DNA of 58,854 bases from Burkholderiales bacterium (GTDB lineage: Bacteria; Pseudomonadota; Gammaproteobacteria; Burkholderiales; Casimicrobiaceae), in contig JADZDD010000033.1 of NCBI GenBank assembly GCA_020851235.1, positions 1 through 58,854 of the forward strand. The letters are read 5' to 3'. The notes beneath the pieces were generated by a model. That model had not been told where the DNA came from. It made no database searches and worked only from the letters and a program-made list of their open reading frames with translations. Position numbers and translations under genes: made by a program. Below are positions 24,131 through 32,592 of the stretch, in pieces (position 1 is the first letter of the stretch; each line of letters opens with the position of its first letter).

Positions 24131-24955
24131 ATGCCCACCGTCGCCGCCAAACGCGCCGCGTTCCGCCGTCTCCACGAGAAGGGCTGCTTCGTCCTACCCA
24201 ATCCCTGGGATGTCGGCACGGCGCGGTACTTGCAGCATCTGGGCTTTGCGGCACTCGCGTCGACGTCGGCGGGCTTTGCCTTCGCGCGCGGTCATGCCGA
24301 CAACGCCGTGCCGCGCGACGTGGTCCTCGCGCACCTGGCCGAACTCGTCGCTGCCACCGACGTGCCGATCAACGCCGACTTCGAGGGAGGTTTCGCGGAC
24401 GATCCGGCGGGGGTGGCCGCCAACGTGCGCCTCGCGGCGGCAACGGGCGTGGCCGGTATCTCGATCGAGGACTCGACCGGCCGCGCCGATTCGCCGCTGT
24501 ATCCGCTCGACCTCGCCACCGAGCGCGTGCGCGCAGCGCGGCGCGCGCTCGATGCGGCCGCACCCGACGTCATGCTCGTGGCGCGCGCCGAGTGCTATTT
24601 CGTCGGTCGCCCCGATCTGGACGAGACCGTCATGCGCCTGCGCGCCTACGCCGGGGCGGGTGCGGACTGCCTCTACGCTCCCGGGCTTGCAACGCGCGAG
24701 GAGATCGCGACCGTCGTGGCCGCGGTGGCACCCAAGCCGGTGAACGTGGTCATGCTGCGGCCCATCGGCTTCACGGTCGCCGACCTCGCCGCACTCGGCG
24801 TGCGGCGGATCAGCCTGGGCAGCGCCCTGGCGCGGGCCGCGTGGGGTGAGTTCGACCGGTCGGCACGCGAGATCCTCGACCACGGCAGCTTCGACGGTCT
24901 CGGGCGCGCCATGTCATCGGCGACGCTGAATGCGCTGTTTCGGACGCGGACGTGA
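24131..24955 (+). CDS. Isocitrate lyase/PEP mutase family protein
   Basis: 274 aa TIM-barrel. The start ATG follows AGCCGTCACC. Family landmarks are NPWDVGTARYLQHLGF, TSAGFAFARG, PINADFEGGF with the metal-binding Asp, ISIEDSTG, and VARAECYFVG. These enzymes form or cleave C-C or C-P bonds next to a carboxylate; members without the KKCGH lyase motif, as here, are often oxaloacetate decarboxylase- or carboxyphosphonoenolpyruvate mutase-like. The specific reaction is unknown. Pairing with the D-hydroxyamino-acid aldolase hints at 2-oxo acid or glyoxylate metabolism. Confidence 0.85.
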   Translation: MPTVAAKRAAFRRLHEKGCFVLPNPWDVGTARYLQHLGFAALASTSAGFAFARGHADNAVPRDVVLAHLAELVAATDVPINADFEGGFADDPAGVAANVRLAAATGVAGISIEDSTGRADSPLYPLDLATERVRAARRALDAAAPDVMLVARAECYFVGRPDLDETVMRLRAYAGAGADCLYAPGLATREEIATVVAAVAPKPVNVVMLRPIGFTVADLAALGVRRISLGSALARAAWGEFDRSAREILDHGSFDGLGRAMSSATLNALFRTRT

Positions 24956-24968
24956 AGTCGAACGCGGC

Positions 24969-25610
24969 TTACAGCGCCACCGTGCCTCGCCGCGTGCGGA
25001 TCATCGCAGCCAGCCGCGCCGTGCGCGCGTAGGTCACTTTCAGGACGTCGCCGAGCCCGAGTGCTGCGAGGGCGGAGCGAACCGTCGCCGGTTCCGGATG
25101 CTCGCCCGCGAGAAGCGTGAGCGAAAGCCCGTGATCGGGCAGGCCGTCCGCCGGATGCTGTCCGTCGAACCATTGGATGAGCGTGGGTACGAGACCGCGC
25201 GCGGGCAGGTGACCGTCGTCGGGAATCGTGATGCGCCAGGTGAAGACACCGCGCTGCATCGGCGTGATCGCGCCGAGTGCGGGCAGGCGAGCGACGGCGT
25301 CGTCGAGGTTCCCCGTGCGCGCCACCCAGTGCACGAGCCGTGGGCCTTCGGCCAGCGCGGCCCTCATGGTGGCCTGGTCGAGGTCGAACCAGCGTGCGCG
25401 CGTCGGTGCGGCGGCCGCGGGGTCGATGGCGATCACTTCGAGATACACGCGGGGCCCCAGACGCAGCAGCGCGTTGTGCGTGCCCATCGCGACGTGCCGG
25501 CCACCAGGTTGGGGTCGCGCGCCGAGGCGTTCGGCCACCCAGTCGCAGCCGCCGTCGAGGGTGGCGGCCGCCACCACGAGATGATCGGGCACTGCGCTTG
25601 TCGATTGCAT
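24969..25610 (-). CDS. VOC/glyoxalase-like domain protein
   Basis: 213 aa. DHLVVAAATLDGGCDWVAERLGARPQPGGRH at the N terminus, THNALLRLGPRVYLEVIAID in the middle, and a C-terminal half with IQWFDGQHPADGLPDHGLSL match the Glyoxalase_3 group of vicinal oxygen chelate folds. Function is unassigned. The start at 25610 is chosen because family members begin a few residues before the DH motif. It follows another VOC gene on the same strand, 46 bp upstream. Confidence 0.83.
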   Translation of the reverse strand: MQSTSAVPDHLVVAAATLDGGCDWVAERLGARPQPGGRHVAMGTHNALLRLGPRVYLEVIAIDPAAAAPTRARWFDLDQATMRAALAEGPRLVHWVARTGNLDDAVARLPALGAITPMQRGVFTWRITIPDDGHLPARGLVPTLIQWFDGQHPADGLPDHGLSLTLLAGEHPEPATVRSALAALGLGDVLKVTYARTARLAAMIRTRRGTVAL

Positions 25611-25656
25611 CGGAAGGCGTTCGGAGGACCCGTGTGCCGCGCGCCGCGATGCGCGC

Positions 25657-26043
25657 TCAGGCGTGCGCCGGCACTTCGCCGGCGGCGAAGTCGAGTTCGA
25701 CACGCGCGCCGTTGGGATCGAAGAAGAATACCTGCCACGCCCCGGTGCCGACCTGCTGTCGGCAGGTATGCGCAACGCCGTGCGCCGCGAGTGTCGCCAG
25801 CACGTCGGACAGCCCTGTCGCGGTAAAGGCGACGTGGTCGATGACGCCGGCGCGCAGGCGCTCGGGTGCAGCGTCGCCGACCACGTGCACGATGGCGGCG
25901 TCCCCCAGGTAGAGCCAGGCACCGGGAAAGCCCAGGTCGGGACGCGGCCCGTCGCGCAAGCCCAGGAGCCCGGTGTAGAAGGCGACCGTGCCCGCAACGT
26001 CGTCGGTCAGGATCGTGAAGTGGTTCATGCCGGATACAGCCAT
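25657..26043 (-). CDS. VOC family protein (glyoxalase/bleomycin resistance type)
   Basis: 128 aa single VOC unit pair. NHFTILTDDVAGTVAFYTGLLGL at the N terminus and VFFFDPNGARVELDF at the C terminus are typical; His8 and the Glu in VELDF are likely metal ligands. A strong GGGAGGAG site precedes the ATG at 26043, supporting this start over the internal ATG at 26028. Substrate unknown; the group includes dioxygenases, lyases and resistance proteins. Confidence 0.88.
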   Translation of the reverse strand: MAVSGMNHFTILTDDVAGTVAFYTGLLGLRDGPRPDLGFPGAWLYLGDAAIVHVVGDAAPERLRAGVIDHVAFTATGLSDVLATLAAHGVAHTCRQQVGTGAWQVFFFDPNGARVELDFAAGEVPAHA

Positions 26044-26128
26044 CGTCTCGCTCCTCCCTGCAAGCAGGAGGATAAGACATCGTTGGCCATCGCGATCGCG
26101 AGCTTGCATCCTCGATGGGCGATCGTGC

Positions 26129-26563
26129 TCAGCGATCCGGGCTCGCGCCCGGCCTCGGGCGCATCGCGCCAACCATCGCGCGCCGTCGCAGGACCGCGAA
26201 GCCCAAGGCGCTGCCCGCAGCGCCGCCAAGCAACGGAAGCGGCAGGGGCACGGCAAGGAGGACGAGGATCGCGGAGGCGGCGGCAAGTACGCAGAAGGCG
26301 GCGATGACCGCGACGGCACGTCGGTGCGCGGGTGCGATCGCCATGGCGAGCGCGACGCCGAGGAACCCCGCCACGGCGCTGCCCAAGGCGTCGATCGCAA
26401 CCTCGGCCTGCGGGAACCACGAGGCCGCGCACGCCGCCGCCTCACGGCTGCCGGCGGGACAGCCGCGCAGCGCGACGCCGAGCAGCGTGAAGGAGAGCAA
26501 CACCCCGACGGCGATGCTCACCGCGATCGCCGGCAGCACCAGGAGCCAACGCACGAAGCGCAT
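26129..26563 (-). CDS. Hypothetical membrane protein
   Basis: 144 aa with about four hydrophobic segments (roughly 5-30, 55-75, 82-105 and 105-122) and two Cys in the first external loop (CPAGSREAAAC). It ends with a basic Arg/Pro tail. I do not recognise a family. The codon usage is like its neighbours. It lies between a GNAT gene and the VOC genes on the same strand. Confidence 0.65.
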   Translation of the reverse strand: MRFVRWLLVLPAIAVSIAVGVLLSFTLLGVALRGCPAGSREAAACAASWFPQAEVAIDALGSAVAGFLGVALAMAIAPAHRRAVAVIAAFCVLAAASAILVLLAVPLPLPLLGGAAGSALGFAVLRRRAMVGAMRPRPGASPDR

Positions 26564-26630
26564 GGATCAGCAGGCGGCGCCAGGCACGCGCCGACGCCGT
26601 TCGCGACCGGCGGCCGTGTCGCGGGCGTGC

Positions 26631-27212
26631 CTAGCGCGGGTCACGGATCGTCGCGTAGACGCAGGTGCTGCACAAGGCGCCGGACGGCGTGATCCTGTCG
26701 TTGCGCAGCGTGCCTTCGAGTTCGAGGCCGACCGCTTCGCACAGTCTTCGGCTTGCGACGTTCGCCTCGTCGGTGCGCACGGCGACGCGCCGGGCGCCCA
26801 GTCCATCGAAGGCATGGCGCAGCAGGGCAGCGAGTGCCTCCCTGGTGTACCCCTGGCGCTGGCGGCTCGACCGGCACCAGTAGCCGAGTTCGAACGCGGG
26901 GACTTTCCAGTCGATGCCATGCAGCGCCGTGCTCGCCACGAAGGTCCCGGTGCGGTCGAACGCGAAATAGGTGAGCGCGGAGCGGCGCGTGAAGGCCGCA
27001 AGGCTCTCCCGGCAGTAGATCTCGGACGCCGCGATCGAAGGTTTGGCCAGCGCCCACGGCAGCGACGCCGGCCACGCGCGAAGCGCATCGAGCGTCTCCA
27101 CGACCGCTTCGAACACGCGCCGCCCATCGCCTTCCCGCGGACGGCGCAGCACGAGCCGATCGGTCGCGAGTTCGCACGCGACGTCGCGGAGGATGGCGGG
27201 TTCGGCGGGCAT
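26631..27212 (-). CDS. GNAT family N-acetyltransferase (RimJ/RimL type)
   Basis: 193 aa. TDRLVLRRPREGDGRRVFEAV opens the domain, FELGYWCRSSRQRQGYTREALAALL is the beta4-alpha3 acetyl-CoA pyrophosphate loop (Q/RxxGx-type), and NVASRRLCEAVGLELEGTLRND is typical of the RimJ/RimL/SpeG branch. It would acetylate an amine or protein N terminus; target unknown. A start 15 codons further upstream at 27257 is possible; neither start has a clear ribosome-binding site. Confidence 0.87.
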   Translation of the reverse strand: MPAEPAILRDVACELATDRLVLRRPREGDGRRVFEAVVETLDALRAWPASLPWALAKPSIAASEIYCRESLAAFTRRSALTYFAFDRTGTFVASTALHGIDWKVPAFELGYWCRSSRQRQGYTREALAALLRHAFDGLGARRVAVRTDEANVASRRLCEAVGLELEGTLRNDRITPSGALCSTCVYATIRDPR

Positions 27213-27325
27213 GGCGGGCCCGATCTCAATACCGCGACGTCGCCTCACCGCGAACATGGGCGAGTGACGGCGAATTCACCGCCGCAACAGGCTCCGGGGC
27301 ATCGCCTGCCACGTCGATCGACGCG

Positions 27326-28138
27326 CTAGCCATGGACCTTTGCCCTCACGTACATGATCTTGTGGCCCCCTTGGGAAGGGCGCTCTTCGGTGACGAAGAG
27401 TTCAGGATGCGCCCGAACGAGGTCGGACAGCTTCTTGAAGCCGTGAAGCCGCGAGTCGAAGTCCGGCTGGACCTTCTGGAGGTAGGTCCCGAAGGCTCCG
27501 AGGTGAGACCAACCGGAGTCATCTGCGGATCCGTCGAGCGCCTGAATCAGGAAATCTCTTGGAAACGGAGGACGCGCCGCGGCGGCGGCATCAGGGGCCG
27601 CGGGTCGAGGCGGGGACTCCTTGGCCATGCTCACCGGCGCCGGCATGGCGGCGGTGACCGTTGGGTTCGCCGGGCGAAGTACCTCGGTGAAGACGAAACG
27701 GTGGCACGCGTTGCGAAACGGCTCGGGTGTCTTCTGCTCGCCGAATCCGTACACCAGCAAGCCTTCCTCGCGCAGGCGCAGCGCAAGGCCGGTGAAGTCG
27801 CTGTCACTCGTCACGAGGCAGAAGCCGTCGAAGCGACGCGTGTACATGAGGTCCATCGCGTCGATGATCATGGTGCTGTCGGTCGCGTTCTTGCCCGTCG
27901 TATAGGCGAACTGCTGCACCGGCTTGATCGAATGCCGGTTCAGGAGTTTCTTCCACGCCGCGCTTCCCGGGGAGGTGAAATCACCGTAGATCCTGCGCAC
28001 GGCTGCGTCGCCGAAGCGGGCAACTTCGGCGAGGAGGGCTTCGATCACCGATGCCTGGGCATTGTCGGCATCGATGAGGAGGGCGAGTCGCTTCGCGGGT
28101 TCGCCGTTTGCATCGGGTGTCGCAAGCGTCCGCACCAT
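27326..28138 (-). CDS. NYN domain and OST-HTH/LOTUS domain protein
   Basis: 270 aa in two parts. The NYN (PIN-like nuclease) domain covers about 16-155 with acidic residues Asp23 and Asp25 (LLIDADN), Asp87 and Asp93 (TDSTMIIDAMDL), and Asp112/Asp114 (VTSDSDFTGL). An Ala/Pro linker (160-190) leads to an OST-HTH/LOTUS domain (about 191-268; HGFKKLSDLVRAHPELF). This matches LabA/DUF88-like proteins expected to bind and possibly cleave RNA. It starts 4 bp after the RNase G stop codon, so it is almost certainly co-translated with an RNA-decay enzyme. Confidence 0.9.
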   Translation of the reverse strand: MVRTLATPDANGEPAKRLALLIDADNAQASVIEALLAEVARFGDAAVRRIYGDFTSPGSAAWKKLLNRHSIKPVQQFAYTTGKNATDSTMIIDAMDLMYTRRFDGFCLVTSDSDFTGLALRLREEGLLVYGFGEQKTPEPFRNACHRFVFTEVLRPANPTVTAAMPAPVSMAKESPPRPAAPDAAAAARPPFPRDFLIQALDGSADDSGWSHLGAFGTYLQKVQPDFDSRLHGFKKLSDLVRAHPELFVTEERPSQGGHKIMYVRAKVHG

Positions 28139-28142
28139 CCCC

Positions 28143-29600
28143 TCAGATCAGCACGATGTCGTACTGCTCCTGCGTGTAGACCGTCTCCACCTGGAGCGAG
28201 ATCGGCTTGCCGATGAAATCCCCGAGCTGGGCGAGGCTCTGCGATTCCTCGTCGAGGAACATGTCGATCACCGACTGCGCGGCGAGGATCCGGAACTCGC
28301 GGGCGTTGAACTGCTTCGCCTCGCGCACGATCTCGCGCAGGATCTCGTAGCAGATCGTCTGCGCCGTCTTCAGCGCACCACGACCCTGGCACGTGGGACA
28401 GGGTTCGCACAGCACGTGCGCGAGCGATTCGCGCGTGCGCTTGCGGGTCATCTCGACGAGGCCGAGTTGGGTGAAGCCGTTCACGGTGAGACGTGTGCGA
28501 TCCTTCTCGAGCGCGCGATTGAGCTCCGACAGGACGGCGTGCCGGTGATCGGCATTCTCCATGTCGATGAAGTCGAGGATGATGATTCCGCCGAGGTTGC
28601 GCATGCGCAGCTGGCGGGCGATCACCTGCGCGGCCTCGAGGTTCGTCTTGAAGATGGTGTCGTCGAAGTTGCGCCCGCCGACGAAGCCGCCGGTATTGAC
28701 GTCGACGGTGGTCATCGCCTCGGTCTGGTCGAAGATGAGATAGCCGCCCGACTTGAGGTCGACGCGACGGGCGAGCGCCTTCTCGATCTCGTCCTCGACC
28801 GCGTGGAGGTCGTACAGCGGCCGCTCCCCGGCGTAATGATGGATGCGCTCGACGAGCGCCGGCGTGTACTGGCGCGCGAAGTCGATCATGCGCAGGCAGG
28901 TCTCGCGGGAGTCGACCAGGATGCGCGCGGTTTCGTCGGTCGACATGTCGCGCAGCACGCGCTGCGCGAGATTGAGATCCTGGTAGAGGAGCGAGGCGGG
29001 CGCCGCCTCGTGCGAGCGCCCGTCGAGGTCGGACCACAGCTTGGTGAGGTACTCGATGTCCGCCTGCATCTCGCGTTCGGATGCGGTTTCGGCCATCGTG
29101 CGGATGATGAAGCCGCCGGTCATACCCTCGGGGAGCAGGTGCTGCAGGCGCTCGCGCAGCGATTCGCGCTCGGCCTCGTCGTCGATGCGCTGCGAGATGC
29201 CGATGTGCGAGTCCTGCGGCAGGTAGACGAGGAGCCGTCCGGCGAGGCTGATCTGCGTGGACAGGCGCGCCCCCTTGGTGCCGATCGGGTCCTTGATCAC
29301 CTGGACGAGGAGCGACTGGCCCTCGTGCAGGATGCGCTCGATCGGCCGCTCACCGCCGTGGCCGTTTTGCCGGTGCTCCCAGATGTCGGCGATGTGGAGG
29401 AACGCCGCGCGTTCCAATCCGATCTCGATGAACGCGCTCTGCATGCCGGGAAGCACGCGGGCGACACGGCCGAGATAGACGTTGCCCACGAGGCCGCGCG
29501 CACTCGCGCGCTCCATGTGCAGTTCCTGCACCACGCCCTGCTCGAGCATGGCGACGCGCGTTTCCTGCGGCGTGACGTTGATCAGGATCTCGTGCGTCAT
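28143..29600 (-). CDS. rng: Ribonuclease G
   Basis: 485 aa, RNase G length (no RNase E scaffold tail). S1-like region around 38-125 (GNVYLGRVARVLPGMQSAFIEIG), 5' sensor region, and the DNase I-like domain with catalytic Asp300 in TTVDVNTGG and Asp343 in IILDFIDM. The zinc-link cysteines are Cys401 and Cys404 (CPTC). It makes endonucleolytic cuts in mRNA and matures the 16S rRNA 5' end. Gene order maf-rng is conserved in betaproteobacteria. Confidence 0.96.
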   Translation of the reverse strand: MTHEILINVTPQETRVAMLEQGVVQELHMERASARGLVGNVYLGRVARVLPGMQSAFIEIGLERAAFLHIADIWEHRQNGHGGERPIERILHEGQSLLVQVIKDPIGTKGARLSTQISLAGRLLVYLPQDSHIGISQRIDDEAERESLRERLQHLLPEGMTGGFIIRTMAETASEREMQADIEYLTKLWSDLDGRSHEAAPASLLYQDLNLAQRVLRDMSTDETARILVDSRETCLRMIDFARQYTPALVERIHHYAGERPLYDLHAVEDEIEKALARRVDLKSGGYLIFDQTEAMTTVDVNTGGFVGGRNFDDTIFKTNLEAAQVIARQLRMRNLGGIIILDFIDMENADHRHAVLSELNRALEKDRTRLTVNGFTQLGLVEMTRKRTRESLAHVLCEPCPTCQGRGALKTAQTICYEILREIVREAKQFNAREFRILAAQSVIDMFLDEESQSLAQLGDFIGKPISLQVETVYTQEQYDIVLI

Positions 29601-29667
29601 GGCGGCGACCCCACCGCGACGGTACCGGGGTCGTGCGACGGCACGCGGTGGGCAGGCGGTTGCCGCC

Positions 29668-30324
29668 TTATAGCACGGGCCGGCCGATCCGCGCGAGCAG
29701 GTCGGCGGTCTCGGCGAGCGGCAGGCCCATCACCCCCGAATAGCTGCCCTCGATGCGGGTGACGAAGGCGGCGGCGCGGCCCTGGATCGCATACCCGCCC
29801 GCCTTGTCGAAGGGCTCGCCCGTGTGCAGGTAGCGCTCGATCTCGCGCGAGTCGAGCCGGCGCAGCGTCACCTGCGAGACGCTGACCGCGACCTCGGTAT
29901 CGCCGTCGTTGCGCAGCGCCACCGCGGTGGCCACCTCGTGCGTGCGTCCGGCGAGCCGCGCGAGCATCGTCCGGGCGCTGTCGATGTCGACGGGTTTGCC
30001 GAAGGCGATGCCGTCGAGGATGACCTCGGTATCGGCGCCCAGCACGGGGCGCGGCGGAAGGTTGCGCTCGAGCATCCGCTTCCACCCGGTCGCCGCCTTG
30101 GCGCGGGCGATGCGTTCGACGTAGTGCAGCGCCGGTTCGCCGTCGAGCGCTTCCTCGACCACGTCGCGGTGGCGCCCGGGCGCGCTGCGCAGGCGCAGTT
30201 CCGTGAACTCGACGCCCAGTTGCCGCAGCAACTCCTGCCGGCGCGGGCTGCGCGAGGCGAGGTAGATGGCGCGATCGGGCGTGGGGCGCGCGGCGGCACG
30301 ATCGGTCGGTGCGGGTGGGGTCAT
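29668..30324 (-). CDS. maf: Maf-like nucleoside triphosphate pyrophosphatase
   Basis: 218 aa. IYLASRSPRRQELLRQLGV is the Maf signature, GADTEV contains the catalytic Asp, and EPFDKAGGYAIQG and GSYSGVMGLPL are C-terminal hallmarks. Maf proteins hydrolyse dTTP, UTP or modified nucleotides, keeping the pool clean. ATG at 30324 is used; a GTG at 30348 in the same frame is the alternative, and neither has a good ribosome-binding site. Linked to rlmH upstream and rng downstream. Confidence 0.94.
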   Translation of the reverse strand: MTPPAPTDRAAARPTPDRAIYLASRSPRRQELLRQLGVEFTELRLRSAPGRHRDVVEEALDGEPALHYVERIARAKAATGWKRMLERNLPPRPVLGADTEVILDGIAFGKPVDIDSARTMLARLAGRTHEVATAVALRNDGDTEVAVSVSQVTLRRLDSREIERYLHTGEPFDKAGGYAIQGRAAAFVTRIEGSYSGVMGLPLAETADLLARIGRPVL

Positions 30325-30376
30325 GGCATGGGGCAGGCGGCGCGTCACGCTTGCGGTCCGCGGCGACGCGCGTGGC

Positions 30377-30844
30377 TCATTCGCGATGGTACGGGTGTCC
30401 GGTCTGGATCGCCACGGCGCGATAGATCTGCTCGGCGACGATGATACGGACGAGTCCGTGCGGCAGGGTCAGCGCCGACAGCGCGACACGCTCGTCGGCG
30501 TCGCGCTTGAACGCGGCGTCGAGGCCATCGGCGCTGCCGATGACGAAGGCGGGCTCGACGGCCGCGTCCCGCCAGTGGGCAATCCGTCTTGCCAGGTCGC
30601 GGGTCGTCCACGCCGCGCCGCGCTCGTCGAGCGCGATGATCCGACACCCGGCGCATGCGGCACGCAGGCGCACCGCTTCGGCGGCAAGCACCTGCTCGAT
30701 CGTCTTGCCGCCGCTGCGTGGTTCAGGTCGGATCTGGACCGTGGCGAGGGCGTATTCACGCGGCAATCGCTGCACGTAGGTGGCGAACCCGGCGTCGACC
30801 CACGCGGCCATGCGCTGGCCCAGCGCGACGATGCGCAGCTTCAA
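30377..30844 (-). CDS. rlmH: 23S rRNA (pseudouridine1915-N3)-methyltransferase RlmH
   Basis: 155 aa, exact family length. MKLRIVALGQRMAAWVD at the N terminus, ALDERGAAWTTRDLA, FVIGSADGLD (the SPOUT trefoil-knot SAM loop, family consensus FxIGGxxG) and the C-terminal EQIYRAVAIQTGHPYHRE define RlmH. It methylates helix 69 of the large ribosomal subunit. Note IGSADG where IGGADG is commonest. It lies between rsfS and maf as in other betaproteobacteria. Confidence 0.96.
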   Translation of the reverse strand: MKLRIVALGQRMAAWVDAGFATYVQRLPREYALATVQIRPEPRSGGKTIEQVLAAEAVRLRAACAGCRIIALDERGAAWTTRDLARRIAHWRDAAVEPAFVIGSADGLDAAFKRDADERVALSALTLPHGLVRIIVAEQIYRAVAIQTGHPYHRE

Positions 30845-30893
30845 CGCCGTGGCCCGGCGGGACGCCGCAGCGGACGCGCGTGGCGTGGGCTCG

Positions 30894-31244
30894 CTACGCC
30901 GCCTTGGCGCGGCGACGGCTGGCGCTCGTATCCCACAGTTCCTCGAGGTTGTAGTGCGCGCGCACGGCGGGCTGCATCACGTGGACCACGATGTTGCCGC
31001 AGTCGACGAGCACCCATTCGCCGGTCTCTTCACCCTCGAGGCCGAGCACGTGCGCCCCGGCTTCCTTCATGCGGTCGCGCACGTGATGCGCGAGCGCCTT
31101 GACCTGCCGGTTGGAATCGGCCGTGGCGATGACCAGGAAATCGTAGAACGTGGTGAGCTTGCGGACGTCGAGGACCTTGATGTCGCGGGCCTTGATGTCC
31201 TCGAGGGCGGTGACGGCGGTTTGCGTGAGCTTGTTAAGGCGCAT
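30894..31244 (-). CDS. rsfS: Ribosome silencing factor RsfS
   Basis: 116 aa. DIKARDIKVLDVRKLT, FLVIATADSNRQVKALA, GLEGEETGEWVLVDCGNIVVHVM and the terminal YNLEELW are the RsfS/DUF143 signature. RsfS binds uL14 on the large subunit and blocks subunit joining during starvation. The ATG at 31244 lies 11 bp inside the end of nadD, implying translational coupling. Confidence 0.96.
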   Translation of the reverse strand: MRLNKLTQTAVTALEDIKARDIKVLDVRKLTTFYDFLVIATADSNRQVKALAHHVRDRMKEAGAHVLGLEGEETGEWVLVDCGNIVVHVMQPAVRAHYNLEELWDTSASRRRAKAA

Positions 31245-31917
31245 CCTGGGGCGGTGGGCTCGTGGGTAAGTAGAGGTGGTGCTGGTCAATATAGGCCAAA
31301 ACGGACGGCGGCAGCAATCCGCGGACGGCGTCGCGACCCGCCTTGCCGCGGGCGAGTTGCGCGCGAATCCACGTCGCCGAGATGGGGTGCGGCGCGATGG
31401 ACTGCTGGTAGATGGCGCCTGCAGGTGTCGAACGCAAGGCAGACGCTTCGGTGACGCGACGGGCGCGCCATTGCGCGGCGAGCGCGTCGGGCATGTCGCG
31501 CGCAAGGTCGACGCCGGGGCGCGCTGCCACGACGACGTGCGCCAGCTCGAAGATCTCGCCCCAGCGATGCCAGGTCGGCAGGCCGTGGAAGGCGTCGGCA
31601 CCCACGAGCAGGAGGAGGGGACGGCGTGCATTCGCCTCGCGCAGCGCCTCGAGCGTGAGCACCGTGTAGCTCTTGCCGCCGCGGTCGATCTCGCACGAGT
31701 CGACGACGAGACCGGGCCACGCGTGCACGGCAAGGCGCAGCATCGCGAGTCGATCCGCCGCCGATGCCACGGGTCCGCCCCGGTGCGGAGGGTCGGCGGC
31801 GGGAACGAGCCGCACTTCCGGCAGCGCGAGACCCGTGCGGACATCCTGCGCGAGATGCAGATGCCCGTCGTGGACGGGATCGAACGTTCCGCCGAGGAGC
31901 GCCACCGGGGCGATCAA
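31234..31917 (-). CDS. nadD: Nicotinate-nucleotide adenylyltransferase
   Basis: 227 aa with a TTG start at 31917. GGTFDPVHDGHL (9-20) contains the HxGH nucleotidyltransferase motif (His16, His19) and ISATWIRAQL is the ISxTxIR motif. NadD converts nicotinate mononucleotide to deamido-NAD. No in-frame ATG exists between the upstream stop and the motif, and the next candidate, GTG at 31905, would remove four residues. The open frame runs further upstream, but that part overlaps the DUF924 gene. It is the second gene of this operon. Confidence 0.93.
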   Translation of the reverse strand: MIAPVALLGGTFDPVHDGHLHLAQDVRTGLALPEVRLVPAADPPHRGGPVASAADRLAMLRLAVHAWPGLVVDSCEIDRGGKSYTVLTLEALREANARRPLLLLVGADAFHGLPTWHRWGEIFELAHVVVAARPGVDLARDMPDALAAQWRARRVTEASALRSTPAGAIYQQSIAPHPISATWIRAQLARGKAGRDAVRGLLPPSVLAYIDQHHLYLPTSPPPQDAP

Positions 31918-31948
31918 GTCGAGTGCGCCACGCGGGGTCGGGCGTCGA

Positions 31949-32527
31949 TCAAAAACGCGAACCCGGCTGCGCCAGGAACGCGATCTCCTCCGGCGTCGAG
32001 GTCCGGCCGAGGATCTCGTTGCGATGCGGATAGCGGCCGAAGCGAGCGATGATCTCGGCGTGCTTGCGCGCCCACTCGAGCGGCTCGGCATCGCCGGTAT
32101 CGCGGGCGAGCGCGGTGAAGAGCTCGAGCGAGCGCTGCTGCATGGCTTCGCTCTCCGCGTGCTCGAACGGCAGGTACAGGAACGATCGCTCGTGCCCGTC
32201 GAGCTCGCGGTCGAGGCCTCGCGCCACGGCATCCTGCGCGAGCGCGAGCGCGCGATCGTCGCCGGCAAACGCGCGCGGCGTGTCGCGAAAGATGTTGCGC
32301 GTGAACTGGTCGAGGACGATCACGCACGCCAGCGTCCCCCGCGCGTCGTCGCACCACTCGACCAGCCCGCCGGCAAGCGCGCTTGCCACGGTGGCGCCGA
32401 AGCGACGACGGATCTCGTCGTCGAAGCGCGGATCCTTGGTGAACCACGCCGCGCGTGTCGTCCCGTGCTCCGGCGAGCCGGGGGCGCCGAACCAGAAATG
32501 GAGTACGTCCAGGGGGCCTTGAGCCAT
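31949..32527 (-). CDS. DUF924 family protein
   Basis: 192 aa. VLHFWFGAP, AWFTKDPRFDDEIRRRFG, IVLDQFTRNIFRDTPRAFA, FLYLPFEHAES and FGRYPHRNEILGR are diagnostic for this tetratricopeptide-like, all-helical family of unknown function. The ATG at 32527 is chosen because a TATGAT box ends 6 nt upstream. It ends 31 bp before nadD and may be first in that operon. Confidence 0.9.
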   Translation of the reverse strand: MAQGPLDVLHFWFGAPGSPEHGTTRAAWFTKDPRFDDEIRRRFGATVASALAGGLVEWCDDARGTLACVIVLDQFTRNIFRDTPRAFAGDDRALALAQDAVARGLDRELDGHERSFLYLPFEHAESEAMQQRSLELFTALARDTGDAEPLEWARKHAEIIARFGRYPHRNEILGRTSTPEEIAFLAQPGSRF

Positions 32528-32533
32528 CCGGCT

Positions 32534-32539
32534 ATCATA
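32534..32539 (-). promoter_or_regulatory. -10 candidate for DUF924-nadD operon
   Basis: TATGAT on the minus strand, 6 nt from the DUF924 start codon, consistent with a leaderless transcript. Divergent from the MFS gene at 32593. Confidence 0.45.
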
Positions 32540-32592
32540 CGCAACAGCGCGGCCTCCGGCGCCATCGGGCAGGGGTGCCGCGCCGCCACCCG

